From Citrobacter sp. Awk 4 (GTDB lineage Bacteria; Pseudomonadota; Gammaproteobacteria; Enterobacterales; Enterobacteriaceae): 64,000 nt of DNA. The DNA is taken from positions 1 to 64,000 of the forward strand of contig NZ_JANEWG010000012.1 in assembly GCF_028069725.1 (NCBI RefSeq), given 5' to 3'. Both the position numbers and the translations under genes were made by a program. Shown here one piece after another: positions 1-8,955 of the stretch (position 1 is its first letter; the number at the start of each line of letters is the position of its first letter). Below the pieces are notes generated by a model. It worked only from the letters and a program-made list of their open reading frames with translations, was not told the origin of the DNA and ran no database searches.

Positions 1-431
1 ACAGTATGAAAACGACTTGTTAACCCATGTCGTTGCATATTGAATTATGCGGCTGTACTTCTTTGCCAGTCACTTTTCATGGTGGGAATAATATCACATT
101 TTTTATTTTTTGCTCAAAAATAACACAGCACGTGATACGAAAACACTCTAAAAGTAGTATTGCCTTAAATAAAAAAGCCGAAAAATCAAAATAAATTGCG
201 TTCCATCGTACTGATGTCAGTGACTCAATGAAAATCGACGTAAAACTTCAGTTAAATATATCGCCATTCAACACTAACTTCAGTTATTTCAAAGGGAACG
301 CCACTCCAGGGTCGGAATTGTTATACCGACATGCCCGCCAGGAAGCCGTTTTTAACGTGTTGAGAATGAAACGACCTGAATGAATCAGCGGCGGCAGGTA
401 ACCACCGCTGATTTCTCTTCAAAACGAGAGA
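1..431. other. Gene-free region downstream of gss
   Basis: No convincing reading frame is visible on either strand. The left 300 bases are AT-rich, with several A/T tracts around 100-200. The only clear structure is an inverted repeat at its right end (383-413), listed separately. A promoter for a gene beyond the left edge is possible, but I cannot point to one. Confidence 0.6.
383..413. terminator. Inverted repeat, possible terminator next to the gss 3' end
   Basis: A perfect 9-bp stem (AATCAGCGG at 383-391, CCGCTGATT at 405-413) encloses a 13-base loop. It lies 19 bases past the gss stop codon. Neither strand has a strong T-run after it: the + strand continues TCTCTTC. It may be a weak terminator or an RNA-stabilising hairpin. 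Confidence 0.4.
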
Positions 432-2291
432 CTACGCCTTAACAACGATCAAGGGTTCTATGTCGCTCTCTTTCTTAATCACCAGTGAATCATCGCCACG
501 CAGGCAAGTGCCGCCGTAGTTGCCGCCAACGGTGAACGTACAGACCTGAATGTACTTACCCGCCACGTTTGGCAGACACCAAAGCTGCTGATAAATGTTC
601 TTCTGCTCTGCAAATTTGCCGCTGGTTTTATCCAGTAGCTCTTCCTGATGACTGACCAAATCGATGTTGCTGCCACAGCGGCCCGCGATCGGCTTCACCG
701 CATATCCTGTCTGCACCAGTTCATCGTTAACGGTGAAATCCGTATCAAGCAGATAGCGATGATGGGGGAACAGTTGCCACAGAATCGGCAGGATAGCTTT
801 GTTGCCGGGGATCATTGTCCATAACGGCTCAAAGACCAAAACTTCCGGGCGGAGCAACACATCGATCAGTCGAACGTCCTGATGGGTATGCCCGGTACGG
901 ATCGGTACTGCCGCGTATTCGGTTTCACTGACCTCACGCACCTGTTCAATGGCCGTTTCCCACGCCCAGGTTTTCCAGACACAGTTCACCAGCCGACCAT
1001 CACCATCAATCAACTGACCGGCATCATCCCAACGCAATTCATCCAGACCACGCAGGATCTTGCTTTCAAATCCCGCCTGATGCAGCGCCTGCTGCATAAA
1101 CTGCGCATGATAATTCTCCTCAATATCCTTATCCTGCATGATATGCACGAAAGGACGCGCATGGCTGTGCTTCCAGGCGCCCGCCAGTTCGTTGATCAAC
1201 CCCTCTGCCGGATTATGCCCCGTCCCTTTATAGCCATGCTCTGCCCATCTTTCGAGGATCAAACCCGCTTCGGTATGACACGACGCGGAATCGGCGTTGT
1301 ATTCGTATACCTTCAGCCCGCGTTCATCCATACAAAAATCCATACGACCGGTGATCATATGGTGGCGACGGCGTTGCCAGGAGAGCCGCAAACGCGGCCA
1401 GAGAATTTTCGGGATATCAAACAGCGCCAGCAGGCTGTCATCTTTCAGCACTTTGTCGGTCGCATGCAGGTACATCAAATGTAACTCATTGGTCGCTTTG
1501 ATCAGCTCCTGCTCTGCGCTCTCAGTAATGGTGAAATACTGGTGCGGATCCTGATTGATCACATGGCCGTTCGCCTGCACATACGCTTTCTGCAGCGGAT
1601 CCTGTTCATTGAGCCACTTACCGTCAAACTGCCCTGTGTTTTCCAGTCGCGCACCACGGATCGTCAACGCGTCGTTGGCGATCTCAGGTTGCGGCAGGCT
1701 GTGGCGCGTATCATCCGTCTGGATCATCCAGCCCAGAATGGTAGTGTCATCAAAGGTATCGCGAAGGGTGTAACAGCCGTTCTCTACCACCATCTCCAGT
1801 TCACGAGTCCATTGTTGACCCGGAGGAAGCGGCGTGTGAATCACGTTCTGTTCCGCAATGCGGACTTTGGTACCCAGTAGCTGGGTAATGATCGCCACAT
1901 GGACTGTGTCTTTGAATTCACCGCCTTTTTGCCAGATCAGCAGCGCGCCCGCGACCGGAGCCCGGGGAGAACCATTAGGAAAAGCTTGTAACGGCAGAAT
2001 GTTGTCATTCACCACTTCACGCAGGAAGCGCAGCGAGAAGATTTCCCATGCCATTCCAACATCAGTGAACACAACACCATAATTAAGAAAGAGAAAACGG
2101 CGGGCGAACTCAACGCACTGCCATTTGTGGCCCATATATTCATCGTCAATGTAGCTACGAAAAGCAGCATCATCGTCGTAGTCCCGTGGGTCGAGGGAGC
2201 TGTAATCTGAAGAGTAGATCGCCACACCACCGGGGGCGTAGCCCAATAATGTCCCGAAAGGGGCATCCTGACTGGTCGTTCCTTTGCTCAT
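432..2291 (-). CDS. gss: Bifunctional glutathionylspermidine synthetase/amidase
   Basis: This cytoplasmic enzyme joins glutathione to spermidine using ATP and also hydrolyses the product. The protein has 619 residues, the usual length of E. coli Gss. The N-terminal CHAP amidase domain (about 1-195) has its catalytic Cys at residue 59 in the motif HKWQCVEF and a His in DTVHVAII. The rest is the ATP-grasp synthetase domain shared with YgiC, encoded at 48868-50028. A longer frame opens at 2435, but the ATG at 2291 follows a good GAGGTAAG ribosome site, and homology begins there with MSKGTTSQDAP. It is transcribed divergently from yghU. Confidence 0.95.
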   Translation of the reverse strand: MSKGTTSQDAPFGTLLGYAPGGVAIYSSDYSSLDPRDYDDDAAFRSYIDDEYMGHKWQCVEFARRFLFLNYGVVFTDVGMAWEIFSLRFLREVVNDNILPLQAFPNGSPRAPVAGALLIWQKGGEFKDTVHVAIITQLLGTKVRIAEQNVIHTPLPPGQQWTRELEMVVENGCYTLRDTFDDTTILGWMIQTDDTRHSLPQPEIANDALTIRGARLENTGQFDGKWLNEQDPLQKAYVQANGHVINQDPHQYFTITESAEQELIKATNELHLMYLHATDKVLKDDSLLALFDIPKILWPRLRLSWQRRRHHMITGRMDFCMDERGLKVYEYNADSASCHTEAGLILERWAEHGYKGTGHNPAEGLINELAGAWKHSHARPFVHIMQDKDIEENYHAQFMQQALHQAGFESKILRGLDELRWDDAGQLIDGDGRLVNCVWKTWAWETAIEQVREVSETEYAAVPIRTGHTHQDVRLIDVLLRPEVLVFEPLWTMIPGNKAILPILWQLFPHHRYLLDTDFTVNDELVQTGYAVKPIAGRCGSNIDLVSHQEELLDKTSGKFAEQKNIYQQLWCLPNVAGKYIQVCTFTVGGNYGGTCLRGDDSLVIKKESDIEPLIVVKA

Positions 2292-2528
2292 GCACCTTAC
2301 CTCAAAACAATACAGTCTGAGCAGCCTGGCGTGAATTTTTCGCTCTGATTGCCTGCTCTGTGACACTAACCGGACAGAGGTCGACTTATCATACACCTCA
2401 ACGAAGCGGATGGCGTTCAGAGGCGAAAAATTCACAATCGGTGGCCATCTTAATGTCCCAATCTGTTAAATGAGGGTCTACTGAACTGCTACACTGCTTC
2501 AACACAACCCCTCAGAAGGCAGGTCAAC

Positions 2529-3395
2529 ATGTCCGATAACACTTATCAGCCCGCGAAAGTCTGGACGTGGGAAAAATCCAGCGGCGGCGCGTTCGCCAAT
2601 ATCAATCGTCCGGTCTCTGGCCCAACCCATGAAAAAACGCTGCCTGTAGGCAAACATCCTCTACAGCTCTACTCCCAGGGAACGCCTAACGGTCAGAAAG
2701 TGACAATCCTGCTGGAAGAGTTATTGGCACAGGGCGTAACCGGTGCGGAATACGACGCCTGGCTGATCCGCATTGGCGAAGGCGATCAGTTCTCCAGCGG
2801 CTTTGTTGAGGTCAATCCAAACTCGAAGATCCCGGCGTTGCGCGATCATTCGCTGACTCCGCCATGTCGTGTGTTTGAATCAGGTTCTATCCTGCTTTAT
2901 CTGGCGGAAAAGTTTGGCTATTTCCTGCCCCAGGATCTGGCAAAACGCACCGAAACCCTGAACTGGCTGTTCTGGCTCCAGGGCGCAGCACCGTTCCTCG
3001 GCGGTGGTTTTGGCCATTTTTACCACTATGCGCCGGAGAAAATTGAGTACGCCATCAATCGCTTCACCATGGAAGCTAAGCGTCTGCTGGATGTGCTGGA
3101 TAAGCAGTTAGCGCATAACCAGTATGTCGCGGGAGAGGAGTACACTATTGCCGATATGGCCATCTGGCCCTGGTTCGGCAACGTCGTCTTAGGGAACGTT
3201 TACGATGCAGCAGAGTTCCTCGATGCGGGCAGTTATCAACACGTACAGCGTTGGGCGAAAGAGATTGCTGAGCGTCCGGCCGTCAAGCGCGGGCGGATAG
3301 TAAACCGCACCAATGGGCCGCTGAACGAGCAACTGCATGAACGTCATGACGCCAGCGACTTCGACACCCAGACCGAAGATAAGCGTCAGAGCTAA
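2529..3395 (+). CDS. yghU: Glutathione S-transferase-like disulfide-bond oxidoreductase YghU
   Basis: A 288-residue member of the Nu-class glutathione transferases, which reduce disulfides using glutathione. An N-terminal extension (about 1-44) precedes a thioredoxin-fold domain with the glutathione-contacting stretch GTPNGQKVT (Thr52, Asn54), then an all-helical C-terminal domain with YTIADMAIWPW. Length and sequence match E. coli YghU. The gene is divergent from gss, another glutathione-related enzyme, across 237 bases that must hold both promoters. It is followed at once by a REP-like palindrome. No signal peptide is present, so it should be cytoplasmic. Confidence 0.95.
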   Translation: MSDNTYQPAKVWTWEKSSGGAFANINRPVSGPTHEKTLPVGKHPLQLYSQGTPNGQKVTILLEELLAQGVTGAEYDAWLIRIGEGDQFSSGFVEVNPNSKIPALRDHSLTPPCRVFESGSILLYLAEKFGYFLPQDLAKRTETLNWLFWLQGAAPFLGGGFGHFYHYAPEKIEYAINRFTMEAKRLLDVLDKQLAHNQYVAGEEYTIADMAIWPWFGNVVLGNVYDAAEFLDAGSYQHVQRWAKEIAERPAVKRGRIVNRTNGPLNEQLHERHDASDFDTQTEDKRQS

Positions 3396-3400
3396 ACCAG

Positions 3401-3437
3401 GATGCCGGACAAGACGTTTACGTCGGCGTCCGGCATT
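3401..3437. repeat. REP-type palindrome
   Basis: Nine-base arms ATGCCGGAC (3402-3410) and GTCCGGCAT (3428-3436) form the typical enterobacterial REP hairpin. It sits between the convergent 3' ends of yghU and the next gene, touching the latter's stop codon. Confidence 0.75.
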
Positions 3438-4129
3438 TACCTAAACCCGTGCTGCCTGAGGATCGTCACCGCTTGTGGTGAGAGCAGAAAATCTGAAAAC
3501 GGCTTACCCCGTTCACTCAAACAGGCAAAAGCGTACTGGGCAACCGGATTGTAAGGCTCCGGTATCGCTATGATTTTTAGCGTAGCAACCTCACGCAATC
3601 TGGGCGCATAGCTGGCGTAGCCGATAAAGATATCGGTGTAATCGTTGTTGATTAACCACTCCGCAGCCAGCCTGCCCGGCGGAATGGCTAATGTTTCCCT
3701 GCCTCCGACCAACGCCACTGCGCGCTCTCGCACACGTTCTCCTGCCTCGCCCATTTGTGAGAAGAGCAGTTGAGTATAATCACCGGACGGATCGCATCCC
3801 GCTGTTGATGTGCCAATCCGTAGCGCCAGACGGGTTAACAACGCCAGCCAGTCATCACCGGCACGCACGAGATCTGCCCGCACGCAAAGACACAGGCGAT
3901 TGGTGGTGAATGGCGCAACAAGCAGCGCGCGACCGGCATTCAACAACGCGTGTAGGTGTGCCAGATTTGCCGAGGCAAAAAAGTCGCACGGTTCCCCCTT
4001 TTCTATCCGCTCACGCAGCAATCCCGCAGGAGCAAAATCACAGGAAATACCCTGCCTTTCTTGCGCCTGAAAGCACGCCATCAGCGGTCGCCAGGCAGTG
4101 CGGAAACTCCCCGCAGCCAGTATGCGCAT
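3437..4129 (-). CDS. ModA-like substrate-binding protein without signal peptide
   Basis: This 230-residue protein resembles type-2 periplasmic binding proteins of the molybdate/ModA class. It starts with the first strand (RILAAGSFRTAW) and has the lobe-crossing stretch GTSTAGCDPSGDYTQLL near the middle and a GGRETLAIPPGRLA segment further on. It has no signal peptide, so either it works in the cytoplasm or the original export signal is gone. Its ATG (4129-4127) overlaps the TGA of the upstream gene remnant (4131-4129), so the two were once translationally coupled. No ABC permease or ATPase gene lies nearby. The ligand is unknown, and the gene may be a surviving fragment of a lost transport operon. 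Confidence 0.65.
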   Translation of the reverse strand: MRILAAGSFRTAWRPLMACFQAQERQGISCDFAPAGLLRERIEKGEPCDFFASANLAHLHALLNAGRALLVAPFTTNRLCLCVRADLVRAGDDWLALLTRLALRIGTSTAGCDPSGDYTQLLFSQMGEAGERVRERAVALVGGRETLAIPPGRLAAEWLINNDYTDIFIGYASYAPRLREVATLKIIAIPEPYNPVAQYAFACLSERGKPFSDFLLSPQAVTILRQHGFR

Positions 4130-4414
4130 CAGTCAACCCCCTGATAATCGGTACGATAAAAACGCTGATACCAGTCATTGGCTTCTTTACGCATATCAAT
4201 GCCCCCGCATGCGCCATCATTAACCCGGTATATTTACCGGAACCGTAGGTGGTCAGATCCGGGTTCACCATATAAGCGCGAACACGCGATCCACGGAGTC
4301 CGGAACAGTCACCTGGCGGCCAAGCTGATCGGTAAATGTTCGGTCGGCCTGAGCCATTAATGGCAGGGAAAAAAGCAACGCCAGCAAGGAAAGCTGGCGT
4401 AAGGATTTAAGCAT
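4129..4414 (-). pseudogene. Remnant of a metal/siderophore-type ABC periplasmic binding protein
   Basis: From the ATG at 4414 the frame reads a clear signal peptide (MLKSLRQLSLLALLFSLPLM...) and then DRTFTDQLGRQVTVPDSVDRV, the typical start of FecB/BtuF-like binding proteins, before a stop after about 45 residues. A second frame immediately continues with VNPDLTTYGSGKYTGLMMAHAG. After a G-run (near 4201) a third frame gives IDMRKEANDWYQRFY and ends RTDYQGVD-stop, which is the family's usual C-terminus. The middle of the gene, some 250 codons judging from family length, is therefore deleted, and at least one frameshift has followed. The TGA overlaps the start of the ModA-like gene. Confidence 0.8.
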
Positions 4415-4491
4415 AGGTGTGTTCTCACTTTCGATGTATAAAAAAACATACAGCGATGTGGGCGCACTTAACAGATTGTCATCAGGGGTTA

Positions 4492-4740
4492 TCAGGCGCT
4501 GGTGACGTCATACTCCATACGGCGTAGCGCATCCAATGTGGCTTTGGCTTCATCTTCGTCGATGATACTCATCGCAAATCCCACATGCACCAGTACCCAC
4601 TGCCCGAGCAGCTCAGCTGGATCACCTTCACATATCAGCGCAATGTTGACATCACGCTTGATGCCACACACTTCAACCTGCGCAAGCTGGTGAATATCTT
4701 CACCGACGGCCAACACCTGACCCGGAACTCCAATACACAT
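4492..4740 (-). CDS. hybG: Hydrogenase-2 maturation chaperone HybG (HypC family)
   Basis: This 82-residue HypC-type chaperone has the invariant start MCIGVPGQV, whose Cys2 binds HypD and the hydrogenase large-subunit precursor during delivery of the Fe(CN)2CO group. HybG serves HybC and also HyaB. It is the last gene of the hyb operon, 27 bases after hybF. Beyond it the strand runs into a degenerate binding-protein remnant. I see no obvious terminator in the 77 bases between them. Confidence 0.95.
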   Translation of the reverse strand: MCIGVPGQVLAVGEDIHQLAQVEVCGIKRDVNIALICEGDPAELLGQWVLVHVGFAMSIIDEDEAKATLDALRRMEYDVTSA

Positions 4741-4767
4741 AGTTAACCACCTGGAATGTACAACGGG

Positions 4768-5109
4768 TTATTCAACTTCAATACTTTTTACTTTCAACGT
4801 ATCACCGGTTTCAACACGCAGACTGCCACCATGACAAAGCGGACACTGCGCGTCATGCTGCGAGATTTCAACCGCCTGGCTACAATCCCAACACCAGGCC
4901 TGAGCCGGTTTGTAGTCGATGTGAAGCTCACATCCCTGCGCAACCGTACCCTGGCAGACGATATCGAAACTGAAACGCACAGCACTCTCTTCAACGCAAG
5001 AGAGTGCCCCGATCTCCAGCCACACGCCGGTGACCCGCTTTACGTCATGTTGCTCAGCCTGCTGCACGATGATCTCAACGGCGCTCTGGCATAGAGACAA
5101 CTCATGCAT
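4768..5109 (-). CDS. hybF: Hydrogenase nickel incorporation protein HybF (HypA family)
   Basis: This 113-residue nickel metallochaperone works with HypB to insert Ni into hydrogenase-2. It begins MHELSLCQSAVEI, where Met1-His2-Glu3 forms the Ni site. Two Cys pairs (CWDCSQ and CPLCHG, near residues 73-95) form the zinc site. The frame is open 33 bases further upstream, but the ATG at 5109 is the family start, since Ni binding needs the N-terminal MHE. It overlaps the hybE 3' end by 8 bases, implying coupled translation. Confidence 0.95.
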   Translation of the reverse strand: MHELSLCQSAVEIIVQQAEQHDVKRVTGVWLEIGALSCVEESAVRFSFDIVCQGTVAQGCELHIDYKPAQAWCWDCSQAVEISQHDAQCPLCHGGSLRVETGDTLKVKSIEVE

Positions 5110-5590
5110 TTTCGCAGTTCCTACGGCCCAGCAGCAGCGCACGACGATTTAGCTGTGGCGCGTCAGGATTGCTGACCGGCAACGACAGCAGCATCCGCGC
5201 ACAGTCGTCCGCCAGGCGGAGCCCTTCTTCAGCCGACATGCCGTGATCAAGCGGCGACATCAGCGAACAGGAGAGATACTGTGAAACGCCATCCAGCTCG
5301 CCAACGGTGAAGGTCATTGTACCGTAGGGCAGTCGAAGCCCCAGTTTTTCACTGACTTTACGCAGCGGCCAGAGTTGATCCGGCCCAGGGAAAATCAGCG
5401 CACTCAACATCCACGGGGTGATAACACACCCCGTCCATTGACCTTCAAATAGCGTAAAATCAGAGACGTACACCGGCATGTTCGGATGCAGAAAAGAGAG
5501 ATCGTGCATCGAACGCTGCGCAATCTCTTCAAACGCGGCCTGAACCTGCGCCTTCGGGGCAGTCTGGAACCCTAAAAACTCCTCAGACAT
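5102..5590 (-). CDS. hybE: Hydrogenase-2 operon chaperone HybE
   Basis: A 162-residue member of the HupJ/HybE family. HybE binds the twin-arginine precursor of the small subunit HybO and holds back its export until the large subunit is ready. The sequence runs from MSEEFLGFQTAPKAQVQAAF to RRALLLGRRNCENA and matches E. coli HybE along its length. I place the start at 5590, overlapping the hybD 3' end by 8 bases; a further 17 in-frame codons upstream look like readthrough of hybD coding sequence. Cytoplasmic. Confidence 0.92.
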   Translation of the reverse strand: MSEEFLGFQTAPKAQVQAAFEEIAQRSMHDLSFLHPNMPVYVSDFTLFEGQWTGCVITPWMLSALIFPGPDQLWPLRKVSEKLGLRLPYGTMTFTVGELDGVSQYLSCSLMSPLDHGMSAEEGLRLADDCARMLLSLPVSNPDAPQLNRRALLLGRRNCENA

Positions 5591-6077
5591 GCGTCGCCTC
5601 CCGTGGGATGGCTTCAACACCTGATTCGCGCAGCGCGGCAAGAACCTGCTCTAAAGCAGGTTCAATCATCGCTTCCACTGTCGGCGTTAAGCCAATATGC
5701 GGTTCCAGCGATTCCGGGATAACGCCAACCAGCGTCAGTTTCTTCGGAAATTCGTCGGTGAAGCGAAGGGCCGACAAAACGTCGGCCAGGCCAAGCTGGT
5801 GCGGTGAGATTTTGTTGGTAAACAGCGCCGGAATCTCTTCATCCCGCAGGATCATCATCGTTCCCGGAGTGCTTTTTCTCGACACAATGGCATCAGCAAT
5901 GATCAGATGATCTCTGTTCGCCATATCGCCGAGAAGCTCCATTCCCGCCGTGCCGCCATCGAGGATCTCAACGAAATCCGGCAGTACATATCGCTGCTCT
6001 AACGCTTCAACGATACGTACTCCGATGGCTTCATCGGTCAGCAAAACATTGCCGACCCCTAAGACTAATATCCGCAT
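5583..6077 (-). CDS. hybD: Hydrogenase-2 maturation endopeptidase HybD
   Basis: A 164-residue nickel-dependent processing protease (HycI/HybD family, MEROPS A31) that removes the C-terminal tail of pre-HybC after nickel insertion. It opens with MRILVLGVGNVLLTDEAIGV, whose Glu16 is a known Ni ligand, followed by the DGGTAGMELL stretch and a later Asp/His pair (DAIVS, SPHQLGL). Its ATG shares one base with the hybC stop (TAATG at 6077), placing protease and substrate in coupled translation. Confidence 0.96.
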   Translation of the reverse strand: MRILVLGVGNVLLTDEAIGVRIVEALEQRYVLPDFVEILDGGTAGMELLGDMANRDHLIIADAIVSRKSTPGTMMILRDEEIPALFTNKISPHQLGLADVLSALRFTDEFPKKLTLVGVIPESLEPHIGLTPTVEAMIEPALEQVLAALRESGVEAIPREATHV

Positions 6078-7780
6078 TACAGAACCTTAACTGAGACGAC
6101 TTCGTTCCCGTCAACGTCCACCACATGCACCGCACATGACATACAAGGGTCGAAGGAGTGAATGGTACGCACCACTTCCAGCGGTTTGTTCGGATCGGCG
6201 ATCGGTGTCCCTACCAGAGAACGCTCATACGGTCCCACTTCGTCATTAAAGTTACGTGGGCCAGAGTTCCAGGTTGACGGTACAACCGCCTGGTAGTTGC
6301 TGATAATGCCGTCTTTAATCACCATCCAGTGAGAAAGCATACCGCGTGGCGCTTCGAGGAAGCCGACGCCTTTGAATTCGCCAGTGGCCGGAATATTCGG
6401 TTTCACGAAGGTCGTGTGGTCGCCTTTACCGATGTTCACGATCAACGCGTTATACTGATCCTGCAACACTTTCTGCAGTTCACAGCAGTGAACGGTACGA
6501 CCAATGATACGGCCCAGCGTCGAATGCAGCTGCGCCACTTCGATCGTTTTACCGGTCAGCTTGGTGTAAATCGCAATGATTTCATTCAGCTTGGCATGGG
6601 TAGATTCGCGTTTCGCCGCCAGTTTGCACAGCAGGTTGGCCAGCGGACCCACTTCAACCGTTTTACCGTAGAAGGTTGGCGCTTTAACCCAGGAGTATTT
6701 GCCATCATCTGACCAGCCGGTGTAATCCGGAACCGTTGTACCTTCCCACGGTGCCTGCGGCGCTTCGTCTTTGTACCACGCGTGTTTCGCACTTTCCTGA
6801 ATCCCTTTGATCAGGTATTCATCGGAGTGAGAGGTGATCGGACGATAAGTCGACAGATCTTCATTGGTGATGTAACCGCCCGGGAACAGGAAGCTACCGT
6901 TTTTACCGTCAGTCGGGAATTCCGGTGCGCTCAGGTAGTTCACCGCACCCTGACCGCGTTCCAGCCACTCTGGATAGAACGCCGCAATAACCGCGGTATC
7001 CACCTTGTAAACCTGCTCAACAAAGTCACTCAGCTTATCGATGAAGGACTTAATGTACATCAGGCGTTCAAGGTTCAGCACGCCCAGACCGTCCAGATTG
7101 ATAGGGTTCGCGACCCCACCGACCGCCAGGTTCTGAATGTGCGGTGTTTTACCGCCCAGCAGTGCCACGACGCGGTTTGCATCACGCTGACATTCCAGTG
7201 CCTGCAGGTAGTGCGCCACCGCAATCAGGTTCACTTCCGGCGGCAGTTGCATCGCCGGGTGACCCCAGCAACCGTTAGCGAAAATACCTAACTGACCGCT
7301 GGCAACCAGATCTTTAATCTTGTTCTGAACCCTGGTGAACTCTTCCGCGCTGTTCAGGTGCCAGGTTGACACACCGTTCAGCATCGCCGAGGCTTTCGCC
7401 GGATCGGCTTTCAGTGCGGAGGTGATGTCCACCCAGTCAAGCGCAGACAACTGATAGAAGTGCACGATATGGTCGTGCGTGGTGTGCGCTGCCAGAATGA
7501 TGTTACGGATGTACTGTGCGTTCACGGGAACATCAATATTCAGCGCGCTTTCTGCTGCACGCACGGAAGAGATAGCGTGAGTCGTGGTGCACACACCACA
7601 AATACGCTGCACAATCATCCACGCATCGCGCGGATCGCGGTTTTTCACGATCTCTTCCATGCCGCGCCACATGGTACCGGATGCCCATGCTTTTGATACC
7701 ACGCCATTTTCGATTTCGCAGTCGATGCGTAAATGCCCCTCAATACGGGTTACCGGATCAATAGTAATTCTCTGGCTCAT
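6077..7780 (-). CDS. hybC: Hydrogenase-2 large catalytic subunit HybC
   Basis: The 567-residue [NiFe] subunit that oxidises H2 at the periplasmic face of the inner membrane. The N-terminal nickel motif RICGVC places Cys61 and Cys64; the C-terminal motif DPCMSCAVH places Cys546, Cys549 and His552. The 15 residues after His552 form the tail that HybD should remove. It has no signal peptide of its own and is exported by riding on HybO's Tat signal. Length and motif positions match E. coli HybC. It overlaps hybB by 4 bases (ATGA at 7780-7777). Confidence 0.98.
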   Translation of the reverse strand: MSQRITIDPVTRIEGHLRIDCEIENGVVSKAWASGTMWRGMEEIVKNRDPRDAWMIVQRICGVCTTTHAISSVRAAESALNIDVPVNAQYIRNIILAAHTTHDHIVHFYQLSALDWVDITSALKADPAKASAMLNGVSTWHLNSAEEFTRVQNKIKDLVASGQLGIFANGCWGHPAMQLPPEVNLIAVAHYLQALECQRDANRVVALLGGKTPHIQNLAVGGVANPINLDGLGVLNLERLMYIKSFIDKLSDFVEQVYKVDTAVIAAFYPEWLERGQGAVNYLSAPEFPTDGKNGSFLFPGGYITNEDLSTYRPITSHSDEYLIKGIQESAKHAWYKDEAPQAPWEGTTVPDYTGWSDDGKYSWVKAPTFYGKTVEVGPLANLLCKLAAKRESTHAKLNEIIAIYTKLTGKTIEVAQLHSTLGRIIGRTVHCCELQKVLQDQYNALIVNIGKGDHTTFVKPNIPATGEFKGVGFLEAPRGMLSHWMVIKDGIISNYQAVVPSTWNSGPRNFNDEVGPYERSLVGTPIADPNKPLEVVRTIHSFDPCMSCAVHVVDVDGNEVVSVKVL

Positions 7781-8955
7781 GCTTTGCTCGCCTCATGACG
7801 ATTTTGATCGTTTTGCTTTAAAGGAGGAAGTATCGGCAGTAGACGAATGAGTACGATATATGCGCAAATCTCAATAGCCACAAAACCAATAGAAATCAAC
7901 AGTTCTTCCCAGGTCGGGAAGTAGTGGTAGCCGCCGCCTGGATTGAATGCCACCAGCGAGTAGGACAGACGCCATGTCGCACAACCTAACAACGCGCTCA
8001 GCGCGGACAGGTACAACATGCGTGAGTCGTTACGCAGTTTCGCGACACGCAGCACCACCAGCGGGAAGACCATCAGAACAACTTCAAGCCAGAACATGGC
8101 GGAGTAAAAATCGCCCGCAAAGGCATACGACAGTTTGTCCCGATATACCAGTTCGCCAAAGCGCAGGACGAGGAAAATCCCCAGCAATACGCTGATCGTG
8201 TTCGTCAGTTTCACGAACAGGCTTTTCTCATCCGGGCCGTTCCCTTTCAGACCTGCTTGAACCAGAGAACCCTCAAAGATGACTATCGAGAAGCCCATGA
8301 TAAAGGCGGTCAATACCGAGAACAGCGGCAACATTTCATAGCTTTGCCATAGCGGATGCACTTTAATCCCTGCAGAAATCATCAATGATCCCATTGAGGA
8401 CTGGTGCATGGTCGGCAGCAGCGCGCCAAGCGCGATGATAAAGAACATCACTTTGTTCAAACGTTTGAGCGAAACCTTCCACCCCAGACGTTCAAACAGA
8501 GCAGGTGCAAACTCCAGCGCCATGATGCCGATATAGATGGTCATACAGACCGCCGTCTCGAACAGTACCGAGTTCACGTTAAAGTGGCCCGGAATGTAGA
8601 AGTACGGCAGGTTCCAGTAGCGACCAACGTCAATGGTGATTGACAGACCACCCAGGGAATAACCAAACAGGCTCGCCAGCAGTGCAGGGCGCACCAGTGG
8701 GTGATACTGTCCTTTATTAAAGACATATACCGCCCACGCCAGCGCCCAGCCGCCACAGGCGAAGCCCGTGCCGATCAACAGGTCAAACGCGATCCACACG
8801 CCCCACGGGAAACCACCGTTCAGATCGGAGACAGACCCCAATCCGAATACCAGACGTTTCACGATGAGGATCATGCAGAGGATGATAAGCGGCCCAAAAA
8901 TAATGACCGGTTTGCTGACTATTTTTCCGCCCAGCGGTTTAGGATCATGACTCAT
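7777..8955 (-). CDS. hybB: Hydrogenase-2 integral membrane subunit HybB
   Basis: A 392-residue polytopic membrane protein of the NrfD/PsrC family, with about ten hydrophobic segments from residue 15 onward. It links electron flow from HybA to the quinone pool and is implicated in proton translocation by hydrogenase-2. No haem ligands are expected, as NrfD-type subunits bind quinone but no haem. The start lies inside the hybA 3' end (11-base overlap) and its stop overlaps the hybC start, so it is translated as part of a tight chain. Confidence 0.96.
   Translation of the reverse strand: MSHDPKPLGGKIVSKPVIIFGPLIILCMILIVKRLVFGLGSVSDLNGGFPWGVWIAFDLLIGTGFACGGWALAWAVYVFNKGQYHPLVRPALLASLFGYSLGGLSITIDVGRYWNLPYFYIPGHFNVNSVLFETAVCMTIYIGIMALEFAPALFERLGWKVSLKRLNKVMFFIIALGALLPTMHQSSMGSLMISAGIKVHPLWQSYEMLPLFSVLTAFIMGFSIVIFEGSLVQAGLKGNGPDEKSLFVKLTNTISVLLGIFLVLRFGELVYRDKLSYAFAGDFYSAMFWLEVVLMVFPLVVLRVAKLRNDSRMLYLSALSALLGCATWRLSYSLVAFNPGGGYHYFPTWEELLISIGFVAIEICAYIVLIRLLPILPPLKQNDQNRHEASKA

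Noticed and set aside
882-2082. Several open frames on the + strand inside gss
   Set aside because: They lie antisense to a well-supported gene and have the His/Arg-rich composition typical of shadow frames in enterobacterial DNA.
2292-2435. N-terminal extension of gss
   Set aside because: The frame stays open, but the 48 residues have no homology to known Gss proteins and the downstream ATG has the good ribosome site and gives the E. coli length.
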